This document shows, piece by piece, positions 42,492 through 51,482 of a stretch of 64,000 nucleotides of DNA; the first letter of the stretch is position 1; every line of letters starts with the position of its first letter. The DNA is from Haloferax mucosum ATCC BAA-1512. GTDB lineage: Archaea > Halobacteriota > Halobacteria > Halobacteriales > Haloferacaceae. The notes below the pieces were generated by a model. That model was not told where the DNA came from and searched no databases. It saw only the letters and a list, made by a program, of their open reading frames with translations. Made by a program: the position numbers and the translations under genes. The stretch covers positions 558,001-622,000 of the forward strand of contig NZ_AOLN01000018.1 in NCBI RefSeq assembly GCF_000337815.1. The letters run 5' to 3'.

Positions 42492-45400
42492 TCACGGCTC
42501 GCGGCAGTCGGCAGGCACGGTACAGCCGGAACCGCCCTTCCACCCTTCCGAACGCTCGTCGGCATCGCCGTCGATATCGCCGACGCCGACGCCGGACGGC
42601 GGGACAGCCACGACGATGGCCGTCTCAACGTCGAACGAGATTCGGTCGCCGCGGCCGACCGTCTCGGCGAGGCCGTCGCCGTTCCAATCGAGCGCGACAG
42701 AAGAGCCATCGCGGGCGTAGGTCAGTGATTCGGTGTCGCCGCGAGCGTGCACCCTGAATTGACCAAATTCGCCCGCGACGGCGACGTCCCAAACGTTGAC
42801 TGTCGCGTACCAGTACCCGGGAACCGGTGCGACCGGCATCCCAGCCGGTACGCGCTTGAACGAGCTGTTGAACCGGGATTTCAGCGTCTCGTTCACGCGG
42901 TTGGTGACGGCGTTTTCGGTGGCCGCCATCGCCGCATCGGTCGCCATTCCCGCGACGGCTTTCTGTCGGGCAGTCCGGGTCGTTTCGACGGTTCGGTTCG
43001 TGAGTCGTTGTGCCACTGTCGAGCCACCGTTTTTGCGAGCGGCCTTGAACGCCGCTTCGAGTCGGAGTTCGAGGATGTCCGCCTCGGCCGTGCCCGTGCC
43101 TGCGACTTCGGTTGCGAGGCGTCGCGCGGCGGTACCGTTTGTGATGGCGAGCGCGTCGTTCGCGGGATTGTCCCACCTGCCGAAGACGGTCTGAAGCGCG
43201 TCCTCACGCTCCGACAGCGAGGCGTTCGTTTCGTCGGCGAGAACGTTTCGGGCCGCCCGCTTCGACGGCGCGGTCGCCCGAGTGACGGCGGTTTCGAGTC
43301 TGTCTCGACGGTTCGTGAGCGATTCGTTCGTCTCGTTCGTGCCCGCGAGCACGTCGTCTGCGGCGAGAAGCGTCTGGGCCGCGGTTCGAAGCGAGACTCG
43401 ATGCCGCGCGCCGAAAATCGGCGACAGAATCGTGTCGGTTGCGTCGCCGTAGGGGAGCGTAAACAGGTTGGTGTTGCGGGCGACGAGCGGGTGGTACGTT
43501 CCGTCTCGCGCGACGGTCGGCACAGCCGACCCGGAGAGACCGCCGAGCGAGAGGTACATCGGGTCCGCGTCGGGAACGAACCGGACGCCGGTTTGGTCGT
43601 CAGTTCGGTTCGGACGCGCCGTGCCGAGCGCCGACCGAGCGATTTGTTCCGCCGAGACCGCGTCCGAGAGCGACCCGACGTTTGCGTCCTGTGCCGCGTC
43701 ACTGGCCGCCCCCGTCGCGGTTGCGGTTCGATTCGCTCGGCGGTCGAGTTCGGCCAGCACGCGGTCGAGATACGCGGCACGGACGGCACTGCGCGCTCGG
43801 TCCGAAACGCCGTCGTAAGCGGCCGGAGCATCGACGAGCGCGCGACGGTCGGCTCGGAGGTCGGCGGCGAGTTCGGACGCGAGATTCACCTTCCCCGCGG
43901 CGACGTCGCGCGCGGGAACCGTTTTACTGCGGTTGCGAACGCGCTGGTGGAGTTCGACGAGGTCGGTGCGAACCCACGAGCCGAAGCCCGGCGCTCGCGG
44001 CGCGGTAGTCGTCTCCGCCGACGGGGTGTCCCCCGCGGCGACATCGCGTGCGAGACCGTCGAACCCGCCGTGGGTCGAAATCACGTCTTCCGCGTCCGAC
44101 GCGGCCGCGGCGAAGTTCTCGCCATCGAGCGCGCCACCGGCCGACGTCGCGGGGGCGATGGGACGCGACGGGCCGGGAACCGTGTAGGGGTCCACGACGA
44201 CCGCGAGGTCAACGCGCGTCTTCGTCTTCGTGCGTCCTTGTGTCTCAATCGTCTCGTTTCCGCGTCGCCACGTCTGAACGGTCGTTTCACTGCGCGTCAC
44301 GACCCGCGAACCGGTATCGACGACGATAGTGTCGGAATCGAGTGCGGGCGTGCGCGTCGGCGCCGACGTGACGGACGCGTCGGAGTCTGTCGTCTCGTCT
44401 ACTAACTTCCAGTCGTCGCCGGGCGGTGTTGGCGACGTGTCGATATCCTCGATGACGCGGACGTCGGATTCGACCGAAATCGTCGCGCTGTGTGCATCCG
44501 AGACGACGCCGTCGAACGAGGGACCGTCGCCGCGGCCGTCGAGCATCGAGACGAGAGAACTGTCCGCCGCCGCGCCGACAGAGCCGTTGAGAGTGCGGTT
44601 CGATGGAACCGTCTTCGGGGGCTTGTTCGTTCCCTCGTTGGGGGCGGGAAGCGCGTTCGCAAGTTCGGGCGCGGCCGGAACACCAGTTTGCGAGAGCACG
44701 CTCTTGGCCCCCATCTGGACGGCGGAACGGCCGATCGCTCCGCGGGCATCGGCGTCTGTCGCGCCGAACGTCTGTTGTTCGGCGATGAGGACGCCAGCGT
44801 TCGTCGCCAGTTCGGCGTGGTCGTTCGAGACGACGTTTTCGATGGGTGCGCCGGCGTACTGGCTCCACCCGCGCGTCCACGCGGCGGCCCAGAGCGCGGT
44901 CGTCACCGTCGCGTCGAGCGTCCCGCCGTTCGTCGCGCTCGCGTCCAGTCGGTGCTGGAACGCTTCGGTTCGGTCGTGGAGCGCGAGCACCGGCGTCCGA
45001 ACACCGACGGTGGTCGTCACCGATTCGTTTGCGACCCGGTTGCCGCCGCGTTCGACGTCGATAGAGACGTTTTCGACGGTTGCGACGAGGACGGTTCCGT
45101 TCTCGCGGGAGCGTATCGAAACCCGTTCGAGCGCCGCGCGGAGACTCGTTTCGTTCGTCGGCCGCGGAAGCGAAGCAGAAGCGTTGACGTCGCCGCGCTG
45201 GACCGAGACGGCGCGAAGTCGTTCGGTCGCGGCGAGTGCGATTCGGAGGCGAAGATAGTCGCGGAACGTCTGGTTCTCGGAGAGTACCCGGCCGACGGTC
45301 GTGTTTGCCGGGGTCGTGACCGGGTTTGCGGCGGCGTTGCGTGCCGCGTCGCCGACGGCCGTGCGGACCGCGGCGTCCGCTTGGACAGACGCACGGTCAA

Positions 45401-45536
45401 CGGCTTCGCCGACCCGGCGGTCCGCGACGGGGTCGTGCGTCGAGAGCGCGCCGGAGAACGTCGCGCTGCCGACGAGCAGGAGCACGCCGAGCAGGGCGAA
45501 GGGGACTCGACCCCGGTCGTCGTCCGCGAGTCTCAC
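42492..45536 (-). CDS. large secreted/anchored protein of the Tad-like locus (DUF7286-like)
   Basis: A 1014-residue protein starting at a GTG that overlaps the upstream stop (GTGA). An N-terminal hydrophobic helix (VPFALLGVLLLVGSATFSGAL, about 11-31) acts as signal or anchor. About 950 extracellular-type residues follow, rich in Thr, Ala, Asn and Val with many N-x-S/T sites. The C-terminal domain contains PVAPVPGYWYATVNVWDVAV and an EF-hand-like DWNGDGLAE. It has no known enzymatic motif. It is the last gene of the block and could be the exported structural subunit or surface adhesin. I associate it with DUF7286. Confidence 0.75.
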   Translation of the reverse strand: MRLADDDRGRVPFALLGVLLLVGSATFSGALSTHDPVADRRVGEAVDRASVQADAAVRTAVGDAARNAAANPVTTPANTTVGRVLSENQTFRDYLRLRIALAATERLRAVSVQRGDVNASASLPRPTNETSLRAALERVSIRSRENGTVLVATVENVSIDVERGGNRVANESVTTTVGVRTPVLALHDRTEAFQHRLDASATNGGTLDATVTTALWAAAWTRGWSQYAGAPIENVVSNDHAELATNAGVLIAEQQTFGATDADARGAIGRSAVQMGAKSVLSQTGVPAAPELANALPAPNEGTNKPPKTVPSNRTLNGSVGAAADSSLVSMLDGRGDGPSFDGVVSDAHSATISVESDVRVIEDIDTSPTPPGDDWKLVDETTDSDASVTSAPTRTPALDSDTIVVDTGSRVVTRSETTVQTWRRGNETIETQGRTKTKTRVDLAVVVDPYTVPGPSRPIAPATSAGGALDGENFAAAASDAEDVISTHGGFDGLARDVAAGDTPSAETTTAPRAPGFGSWVRTDLVELHQRVRNRSKTVPARDVAAGKVNLASELAADLRADRRALVDAPAAYDGVSDRARSAVRAAYLDRVLAELDRRANRTATATGAASDAAQDANVGSLSDAVSAEQIARSALGTARPNRTDDQTGVRFVPDADPMYLSLGGLSGSAVPTVARDGTYHPLVARNTNLFTLPYGDATDTILSPIFGARHRVSLRTAAQTLLAADDVLAGTNETNESLTNRRDRLETAVTRATAPSKRAARNVLADETNASLSEREDALQTVFGRWDNPANDALAITNGTAARRLATEVAGTGTAEADILELRLEAAFKAARKNGGSTVAQRLTNRTVETTRTARQKAVAGMATDAAMAATENAVTNRVNETLKSRFNSSFKRVPAGMPVAPVPGYWYATVNVWDVAVAGEFGQFRVHARGDTESLTYARDGSSVALDWNGDGLAETVGRGDRISFDVETAIVVAVPPSGVGVGDIDGDADERSEGWKGGSGCTVPADCREP

Positions 45537-46417
45537 AGTGACCACGTCCTGACGACGACGGTGATGCGACCGACCGAGACGGCTTCGGCGGCGTCCCGAG
45601 GCGAGTCGTAGTTCGACCGCATCTGAGCGGCGAGTTTCGGGGTCAACGCGGCCGCGAGGTCGGCGTTCGCGGCGCGGGTTTCTTCGCGGGCGACTTCGGG
45701 TTCGACGGAGGCGTTCAGGAGAGCGCCGGCGCGCTCGTAGCGATGGGTCATCAACGTCGAAACGGGTTCGTCGCCGCGAAGCGCGAGGCGCGTCCGGTCG
45801 GGCGGGAACAGCCCGGCGACGGTGCGACATGCGACGACGCGGGCGACCGCATCGAAGCCGTCGTCGCTGGCGGCGACCGCGTCCTCGCGCGCCGCCGGGA
45901 ACCCACTCGGCACGTCGAGCGTCGCGGAGTGAACCGTCGCGGTGGTCGGGGCGTCGGAGCCGAGGCTGTCCGTGGCCCGAACCGACGCTCCGGGGAACGG
46001 TCTCCACAGAACCGCAACGGCGACGCCACGGGCCGGAAGTTCCGATTCGACGCGACTCCCGACGGCAGTTCGGAAGTCGTCGCGGGCGTGGGTGAGTCGA
46101 ACGCCATCGACCGTAACCGCGCCGAGCGCCGAGCGAGCAAGCAACCCGGAGAGACTGCCGTGAGCGGTTCGGTCGAGTTCGCGGGCGTCGATAGCGTCCG
46201 GCGATTCGAGAAGCGACGGAGCCACGTTTTCGACGCCGGGTTCGAGGTCGTAGTGAACCGTCGCCGTGCTCGTCGCAAGTGACGACGCGATGCCGTCGGC
46301 ATCGACCGCGTTGCCGCCAGTCACGCCGGATACGCCGGAATCAGCCGTGGCGACGATGCCGACACTCGCGCTCACGAGGAGCAGACAGAGCGTCACGTCG
46401 AGAGCGACGTCGGTCAT
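45533..46417 (-). CDS. anchored protein of the Tad-like locus (DUF7284-like)
   Basis: A 294-residue protein with one N-terminal hydrophobic helix (VTLCLLLVSASVGIVATA at about 8-25) resembling a pseudopilin or class III signal anchor. A Thr/Val/Ala-rich body follows (IASSLATSTATVHYDLEP, SGLLARSALGAVTVDG), ending RITVVVRTWSL. The gene overlaps its neighbours on both sides (ATGA-type upstream, GTGA downstream), so the three are translationally coupled. I associate it with DUF7284. Its place between ATPase/platform genes and the large exported protein suggests a minor pilin-like component. Confidence 0.72.
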   Translation of the reverse strand: MTDVALDVTLCLLLVSASVGIVATADSGVSGVTGGNAVDADGIASSLATSTATVHYDLEPGVENVAPSLLESPDAIDARELDRTAHGSLSGLLARSALGAVTVDGVRLTHARDDFRTAVGSRVESELPARGVAVAVLWRPFPGASVRATDSLGSDAPTTATVHSATLDVPSGFPAAREDAVAASDDGFDAVARVVACRTVAGLFPPDRTRLALRGDEPVSTLMTHRYERAGALLNASVEPEVAREETRAANADLAAALTPKLAAQMRSNYDSPRDAAEAVSVGRITVVVRTWSL

Positions 46418-46806
46418 CGCCAGACCTCCACGCGGAGCGTGCCGAACCCGACGCGACCGGGTTCGATTCGGACGCTGACGCGGGTCGAGTCGCTATCGGC
46501 GTCCGTCGGCGCGTCGGGACCGACGACCCGCCGTTCGTCATCGACCGCGACGACGACGCGACAGGAGTAGCCATCGGGACACGCCGCGGGTGCGGCCGAG
46601 AGCCGCGACAGGTTGACCGTGCCGGTATCGTCTGCGAGCGCCGATTCGACGTTGTCGAGCGTCGCGGGCGCGAGGTCGCGGTCCGTGGTCGGAAGCGACC
46701 GGTCGAGGACCGTCGCGTAACACGAGAGGGCCGCACAAACGACGAACAGCGCAGTGAGCGCGGCGACTGGCGAGGTCTGTGCCCTACACGACGACGACGG
46801 TGACAT
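46414..46806 (-). CDS. pseudopilin-like protein of the Tad-like locus (DUF7285-like)
   Basis: A 130-residue protein from the ATG at 46806 (MSPSSSCRAQTSPVAALT). One N-terminal hydrophobic helix (PVAALTALFVVCAALSCYATV) follows a short hydrophilic leader ending QTSP, reminiscent of pilin-like membrane insertion. The body has a Cys pair in PAACPDGYSCRVVVAV and ends RVGFGTLRVEVWR. It overlaps the upstream gene by 23 bp. I associate it with DUF7285. The role as minor subunit or export helper is inference. Confidence 0.72.
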   Translation of the reverse strand: MSPSSSCRAQTSPVAALTALFVVCAALSCYATVLDRSLPTTDRDLAPATLDNVESALADDTGTVNLSRLSAAPAACPDGYSCRVVVAVDDERRVVGPDAPTDADSDSTRVSVRIEPGRVGFGTLRVEVWR

Positions 46807-47254
46807 CCGTTTCCTCCCAGGTGACGTGGCGAACGACGAGCGATTCGGCGGCCGACCGCCACGTCGCCTTTCGGTGGCGCGCGGCGTCCGCGGCGGCGGC
46901 GAAGTCGGCGGGCGAGTCGAAGACTGCGGTCGGGTTCGCACCCATTGCGACCGACCCGAGCGGCGAGTCGGGCGTCGCGGGCGTAATCGGACCGAACGCG
47001 AACGTCGCGTGAGCGGTTCCGCCGTCGTTTCTGAGGCCGATACGCTTCGGGCCGAGACGCACGGAATCGGCGGTGAGCGGCTGTTCGGCCGTCGTGTCGT
47101 ACTCTGCGACGGCGACACCATCGACGGTGTCGGCGACGCCGGACGCGTCGGGCGCGGGCGTAGTCGGAAGCCCGACAACCGTGCCGAGAAGCACGGTCGC
47201 GGCCACCGAGAGCGCGGTCCACGTGTACAGTGAATCGAGCGGTGCGTCGAGCAT
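46784..47254 (-). CDS. anchored protein of the Tad-like locus (DUF7283-like)
   Basis: A 156-residue protein starting MLDAPLDSLYTWTALSVAATVL, with a single N-terminal helix (10-28) followed by a beta-rich body. A notable segment is ITPATPDSPLGSVAMGANP, and the C-terminus is RHVTWEETDVTVVVV. It is the first gene after the platform gene and has its own promoter, a 24-bp element also found before the ATPase gene. I associate it with DUF7283. It may be the first of three consecutive pilin-like products. Confidence 0.74.
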   Translation of the reverse strand: MLDAPLDSLYTWTALSVAATVLLGTVVGLPTTPAPDASGVADTVDGVAVAEYDTTAEQPLTADSVRLGPKRIGLRNDGGTAHATFAFGPITPATPDSPLGSVAMGANPTAVFDSPADFAAAADAARHRKATWRSAAESLVVRHVTWEETDVTVVVV

Positions 47255-47269
47255 AGACCGGGATGGACC

Positions 47270-47293
47270 CGTTCGAGTATATAAACCTCCGCC
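47270..47293 (-). promoter_or_regulatory. internal promoter of the Tad-like locus, copy 1
   Basis: A TATA-containing element (minus strand GGTTTATATACTCGAACG) whose plus-strand form begins CGTTCGAGTAT 16 bp from the ATG of the DUF7283-like gene at 47254. It matches copy 2 (51004-51027) at 21 of 24 positions and has identical spacing to the start codon, so it is a shared promoter rather than chance. Transcription would begin at or next to the ATG. Confidence 0.65.
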
Positions 47294-47296
47294 CGC

Positions 47297-49018
47297 TCAG
47301 ACGAGCGTGCCAGCGGCGACGAACGCGACGAGAAACGTCGTCGTCGCCGAGACGAGCGCCTTGCCGACCCGCGATGCGACGAGGTGGCGGTCGAGTCCGT
47401 ACTCGACACCGACCGAGAGCGTCGTGAGAATAATCGCGGACAGGAGCACGTACGCGCCGACGGCGAAGCCGAGGTCGCCGGTCGCCATCGGCGCGGTGAC
47501 GGCCGCATCGTCGAGCGTCCGCGCGGGACCCATGCCGTCGGCGAGCGCGACAGTCGCACCCGCGACGAGCGGACCGAAGATGGCCGCGGTGTTCGAGAGC
47601 GTCTCCGTAACCGACGCGAGTTCGCGGCGCGCTTCGGCGTCGAGACGCGAGAGCGCGGCGAGTTGGTCGGCCATCGAAACGATAGCGCGACCCGCGGGGC
47701 GACCCTCGCTGGCGGCGAGACCGAGAAGCGTTGCGACACCGGCCACTCGTGGACTCGGGACCGAGTCGAGGACGCCGTACTCGCCGCGGAACGATTCGAC
47801 GACGCCGACGCGGAGCCGACGCTGGACGCCGACGGCATCTTCGAACAGTTCGCCGGTCGCACCCGGAACCGACGTTGCGGCACGGGCAAGCGCGGATTCG
47901 ACGGCTTCGCCCTCACCGACGGCGCGGCCGACGAGATAGAGCACGTCCGAGAGACCGTCTTCGACCGCCCGGACGCGGTCCCGGAGTTCCATGACCGGGC
48001 GCGCGGCGACGAAAAGCGAGAGGCCGACGCCGAGACCGACTGCGGCGAGCGGTGCCGCCCACGACGCGACGAGCGCGTTGACGGCGACGAAGCCCGCGAG
48101 TCCGGCACCCACGCCGACGGAGACCGCAACCAGTCGGTTGTCGTCAACGGCCGGGTGGGAGGCGTCCACGGAAAGCGGCGCAAAGGCGACCGGGCGGCGG
48201 ACGAGCACCCATCCGACCGCGCCGAGAAGACAGGCCGGAAGCACGATATCGTAGAGAAAGACGACGTGTGTCGCGTCGATGCCGACGCCGGCGACGCGCG
48301 CGGCGGGAAGTGCGCCGACGAGCGCGAGCGGGAGCAGGACGCCGAAGGCGTAGACGGCGGTAATCGGGCCGCGAACCGAGCCGACGAAATCCGCGAGGCG
48401 GTCCTGTGTTCCCTCGCGGACGACCTCGTGTGCGCGGTCAAGCGTTCGGTCTCGTTCGCCGTCCGGAACGTCTGCGGCCGTCTGGAGGAGCGCCGTCGCC
48501 CGGTCGAGCGCCGGGAACCACTCGCGCCACGCGTCGGCGAACTCGCCGAGACCGGTCGTCGGTGTTCCGCGAGCGCGTGTCGTGTGTGCGGCGAGTGAGT
48601 TCGAAAGCGCGTCGTCGTCGGTGCGAGCGGCGAATCCGGCCGCCCGCTCGACCGACGGCTCGATACGCATCCGGAGGGCGATGCGGCCGACCAGTTCCGG
48701 AGCGTTCCCGAGCGCCCGCGTTCGGCGAAGCGTCGCCAGCCAAACCGGGAGCGTGTGTACTGCGTGGGCGGCACCGAGCGCGCCCGCGAGCGAGACGAAA
48801 ACGACAGAGAGCGTCGGCAATCGGGCGACGAGCGCGAGTAGTCCGGCGAAGAGCCCTGCCGGAACCGTCGCACCGTAGCCCGCGCTGACGACGGTTTCGG
48901 CGTCGAGGTCGCATCTGAGGAACGCGAGAGAGCGCCGCAACTCGTCGCTCGGTTCGACATCCGCGGGGGCGAACCGCGCAAGGGCCGTCGCGGCCGAGTG
49001 GGCGAACGACCTCACCAT
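47297..49018 (-). CDS. TadC/GspF-type membrane platform protein
   Basis: A 573-residue integral membrane protein of the type II/IV secretion F family. The two characteristic helical repeats appear around 85-270 and 330-500. The second is preceded by the helical DRVRAVEDGLSDVLYLVGRAVGEG and contains RLRVGVVESFRGEYGVLD. About eight helices are visible. It overlaps the ATPase gene by 7 bp, so the two are co-translated. The protein would be the inner-membrane platform on which the ATPase works. It is longer than single TadB or TadC, so it may represent a fused pair. Confidence 0.82.
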   Translation of the reverse strand: MVRSFAHSAATALARFAPADVEPSDELRRSLAFLRCDLDAETVVSAGYGATVPAGLFAGLLALVARLPTLSVVFVSLAGALGAAHAVHTLPVWLATLRRTRALGNAPELVGRIALRMRIEPSVERAAGFAARTDDDALSNSLAAHTTRARGTPTTGLGEFADAWREWFPALDRATALLQTAADVPDGERDRTLDRAHEVVREGTQDRLADFVGSVRGPITAVYAFGVLLPLALVGALPAARVAGVGIDATHVVFLYDIVLPACLLGAVGWVLVRRPVAFAPLSVDASHPAVDDNRLVAVSVGVGAGLAGFVAVNALVASWAAPLAAVGLGVGLSLFVAARPVMELRDRVRAVEDGLSDVLYLVGRAVGEGEAVESALARAATSVPGATGELFEDAVGVQRRLRVGVVESFRGEYGVLDSVPSPRVAGVATLLGLAASEGRPAGRAIVSMADQLAALSRLDAEARRELASVTETLSNTAAIFGPLVAGATVALADGMGPARTLDDAAVTAPMATGDLGFAVGAYVLLSAIILTTLSVGVEYGLDRHLVASRVGKALVSATTTFLVAFVAAGTLV

Positions 49019-50988
49019 TCGGAGTCACGCTCCGTGCGAGCCGCGGCGAGGTCGGCGGGCCTTGTCCGGTCGGTTTCGGCGAGCGAGTCGAGACGAGCGG
49101 TTCGAGATTCGAGCGCGGCGAGTACGTCCGCGTACGATTCGCCCGGACGCGCGAGAGATTCGACTGCGAGGCTATCGCCTCGTGCGACCGCCCCCGTCGA
49201 AACGAGCGCGTCGCCGTCGTGACTGAACAGCGTCTCGAACCCGGTGTCGTCGCCGGCGTCACCGGTCGAGCGGACTTCCTCGACGCGGGCAACGCGGTGT
49301 TCGTTCGCGTGCTCGCACGTGATGACGAGGTCGGTTGCCGCGAACGACGCCGCCGGAACGTCGAGGTCGGAGACGACGCGTTCCCGGACGTCCGCGGCAC
49401 CGTCGCCGTGAATCGTGCCGAGAACGGCGTTCGCGTTCGCGCCGACGCGCATCGCCTCGTAGAGAACTGCGGCCTCCTCGCCGCGGACTTCACCGAGTGC
49501 CAGCGCGCCGTCACCCAGTCGAAGCGCCGCGTGAAGCGCCTCCTGTGGTGTCGGCTCCGGACCCCCAGTCGTGTCGGTCCGAAGCGTTTGCACGTCGCGG
49601 TCGGCGGAACGAAGGCTCGACGCCGGGAGTTCCGGCGTGTCTTCGATGAGGACCGTTCGAACGTCGCTCGGGAGTTCCCACAGAAGCGACCCGAGGAACG
49701 TCGTCTTGCCCGCGCCGCGCGACCCAGCGACAAGCATCGACGCGCCGCGTTCGGCCGCGAGCGAACAGAGCGCCGCCGCGTCAGCGGAGAGCGTTCCGTT
49801 TGCGACGAGCGCGGGGAGCGTCAGCGGCGTCTCGTCGTGCCGGCGGAAGGCGAAACCGAGTCCGTCGCTCGCCGGCGCGGTCACCCCCGCGACACGAACG
49901 CTCACGCCGCCAGCATCGACAACCGTGTCGAGCGTCGGGTCGGCGCGGGAGAACGACGCGCCGCTCACCCGTCGCAACCGAGAGGCGAGCGATTCGGCAC
50001 CGCCGGGTGCGAGACGGACGTTCGTCAGCATCGAGGTTCCATCGACGACGACGCGAATCGGGTTCTCGTCGGCGGGCGTCGAGACGTACACGTCGGAGAC
50101 ACTGGGGTCCGAAAACAGGTCGTCAAGGACGCCGTGGCCCGACGTGTGCTTTTTCAGAATCGTCGTGAGCGTCTCGACCGGTGCGTCGGAGTCGGCGACG
50201 TGGCGAACGGCACGACCCGGTGCGCGCGCACCGGCTTCGACCGTCCCGCGAGCGAGCGCGTCGTGCGCGTCGGCGAGCGTTTTCGCCGCCCGTTGGTCGA
50301 GTCTCGATTCCGGCGGTTCGAGGTGGTAGACGGGGCCGCGTGGCGTCTCGTAGCGGCGAGCGACAGCACCGGTGTCGAGGTCGGTCGTGCCGACGAGTCG
50401 CCCCTCTGCCGGCGAGCGCGGGTCGATGCGCGAGCGAGCGAGGGTTGGTCCGACGACCGCTCGGAATGCGTCGTCGTAGTCGGTCGTTCGAGAAACACCC
50501 TCCGAGAGACCCGCCTCAACCGCGGCGCGACGGACCGGACCGGCGCGACCGTCGGCCTCGTGGGCGGCGGCGAGCGGGTCCCGACGGGCGCGCTCGGCGA
50601 GTCGGTCGTCGTGGAATCGGACGCGTTCTGCGAAGCGACCGGCGGCGACGAGCAAGCCGGTTGCAGCGTCGTCGTAGCGGCGTTCGAGACCGTCGGTTCG
50701 GACCACGACGCCGTCGGCATCGCGCGTTTCCAGCGCCTCGATAACCGTCGCGCGACAGCCCGGCGAGCGTGCCAACGAACCGTGATTCGGACAGGCCGAC
50801 GCATCGACAGCGAGCGTCACCGTCTCGTCGTGCGGTCTGTCGGTCGGCGTCGTGAATTCGGTTGTGCACTCACAACCGTCGGCCGAATTGGTCGCTGTCG
50901 GTCGGCCGCGAGTCGCGTCGGCGAGGCGGTCACCGAGCGCATCCGGAAGCGCCGAAGCGAGCGTCTCAGAGAGGGAATCGAGGGGCAT
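49012..50988 (-). CDS. type II/IV secretion ATPase (TadA/PilB-like)
   Basis: A 658-residue secretion ATPase. Walker A is AGSRGAGKTTFLGSLLW near residue 420, with VRTVLIEDTPEL after it. An Asp box and Walker B lie in LHAALRLGDGALALGEVRGEEA, and a His box in VLGTIHGDGAADVRERV. The N-terminal 270 residues hold a Cys-containing helical region (NSADGCECTTEF, SACPNHGSLARSPGC) typical of archaeal homologues. It should power assembly or export of the small anchored proteins encoded downstream. It overlaps the platform gene and has its own leaderless promoter. Confidence 0.88.
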   Translation of the reverse strand: MPLDSLSETLASALPDALGDRLADATRGRPTATNSADGCECTTEFTTPTDRPHDETVTLAVDASACPNHGSLARSPGCRATVIEALETRDADGVVVRTDGLERRYDDAATGLLVAAGRFAERVRFHDDRLAERARRDPLAAAHEADGRAGPVRRAAVEAGLSEGVSRTTDYDDAFRAVVGPTLARSRIDPRSPAEGRLVGTTDLDTGAVARRYETPRGPVYHLEPPESRLDQRAAKTLADAHDALARGTVEAGARAPGRAVRHVADSDAPVETLTTILKKHTSGHGVLDDLFSDPSVSDVYVSTPADENPIRVVVDGTSMLTNVRLAPGGAESLASRLRRVSGASFSRADPTLDTVVDAGGVSVRVAGVTAPASDGLGFAFRRHDETPLTLPALVANGTLSADAAALCSLAAERGASMLVAGSRGAGKTTFLGSLLWELPSDVRTVLIEDTPELPASSLRSADRDVQTLRTDTTGGPEPTPQEALHAALRLGDGALALGEVRGEEAAVLYEAMRVGANANAVLGTIHGDGAADVRERVVSDLDVPAASFAATDLVITCEHANEHRVARVEEVRSTGDAGDDTGFETLFSHDGDALVSTGAVARGDSLAVESLARPGESYADVLAALESRTARLDSLAETDRTRPADLAAARTERDSEW

Positions 50989-51003
50989 GCGACGGGATGG
51001 CCG

Positions 51004-51027
51004 CGTTCGAGTATTTGAACCTACGCC
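51004..51027 (-). promoter_or_regulatory. internal promoter of the Tad-like locus, copy 2
   Basis: The element (plus-strand form CGTTCGAGTATTTGAACC then TACGCC) lies 16 bp upstream of the ATPase ATG at 50988. It matches copy 1 at 47270-47293 in 21 of 24 bases, with the same spacing. The similarity even continues into the leader (GGGATGG next to the ATG in both). The TATA core is slightly weaker than in copy 1 (minus strand TTCAAATAC). Confidence 0.6.
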
Positions 51028-51482
51028 ACCGTCGAGTCGGTTCGAGCTGGTTCGATAACAATCACGGCACCGCCGGTATCGGATGCGAGCGTCAGCTTGA
51101 GACGGTGTCGTCCCGGTCCAAGGACGAGACGGTCACCGACGACTCGGACTCGCGGGCCACCCACCCGGCGGACGACGGTTCCCCCCGACGTGACAGTGGC
51201 CGCGAGTTCGACGCCGTCACCGCCGCGAATCGCAAGCCGAGAGACCCCCGCCGCACGCCACGACCCCGAGGGGACGACGAGCGTGACGTGACGTTGTGCG
51301 CCCGCGACACCGGCCGGTGTCGGGTCCTCGGCGTTCGAGAGCGCGGTCGCCGCGTGTGCGAGTTCGTCGGCCATCGAACCAACTTTGACGGTCGTCGCAT
51401 CCGCTCTCGCCGCGTCCGCCGCGGGAAAGGCAACGCCGGCGATGGCGACGGCGAGGAGACAAGAGAGGACGATTCGAATCAC
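51021..51482 (-). CDS. exported small protein of the Tad-like locus (DUF7311-like)
   Basis: A 153-residue protein with an N-terminal signal helix (IRIVLSCLLAVAIAGVAFPAA) ending in an AxA-like site. A beta-rich body follows (VTLVVPSGSWRAAGVS, ELAATVTSGGTVVRRVGG, DRLVLGPGRHRLKLTLASD). Its ATG overlaps the stop of the coiled-coil gene by 4 bp. I associate it with DUF7311. Its position before the ATPase gene and its signal peptide suggest an extracellular component of the machine. Confidence 0.72.
   Translation of the reverse strand: MIRIVLSCLLAVAIAGVAFPAADAARADATTVKVGSMADELAHAATALSNAEDPTPAGVAGAQRHVTLVVPSGSWRAAGVSRLAIRGGDGVELAATVTSGGTVVRRVGGPRVRVVGDRLVLGPGRHRLKLTLASDTGGAVIVIEPARTDSTVA

Noticed and set aside
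42709-46007. Very long minus-strand frame extending the 1014-residue gene upstream to 46007
   Set aside because: The extension is arginine-rich, lies antiframe to the upstream DUF7284-like gene, and the GTGA overlap gives a natural start at 45536.
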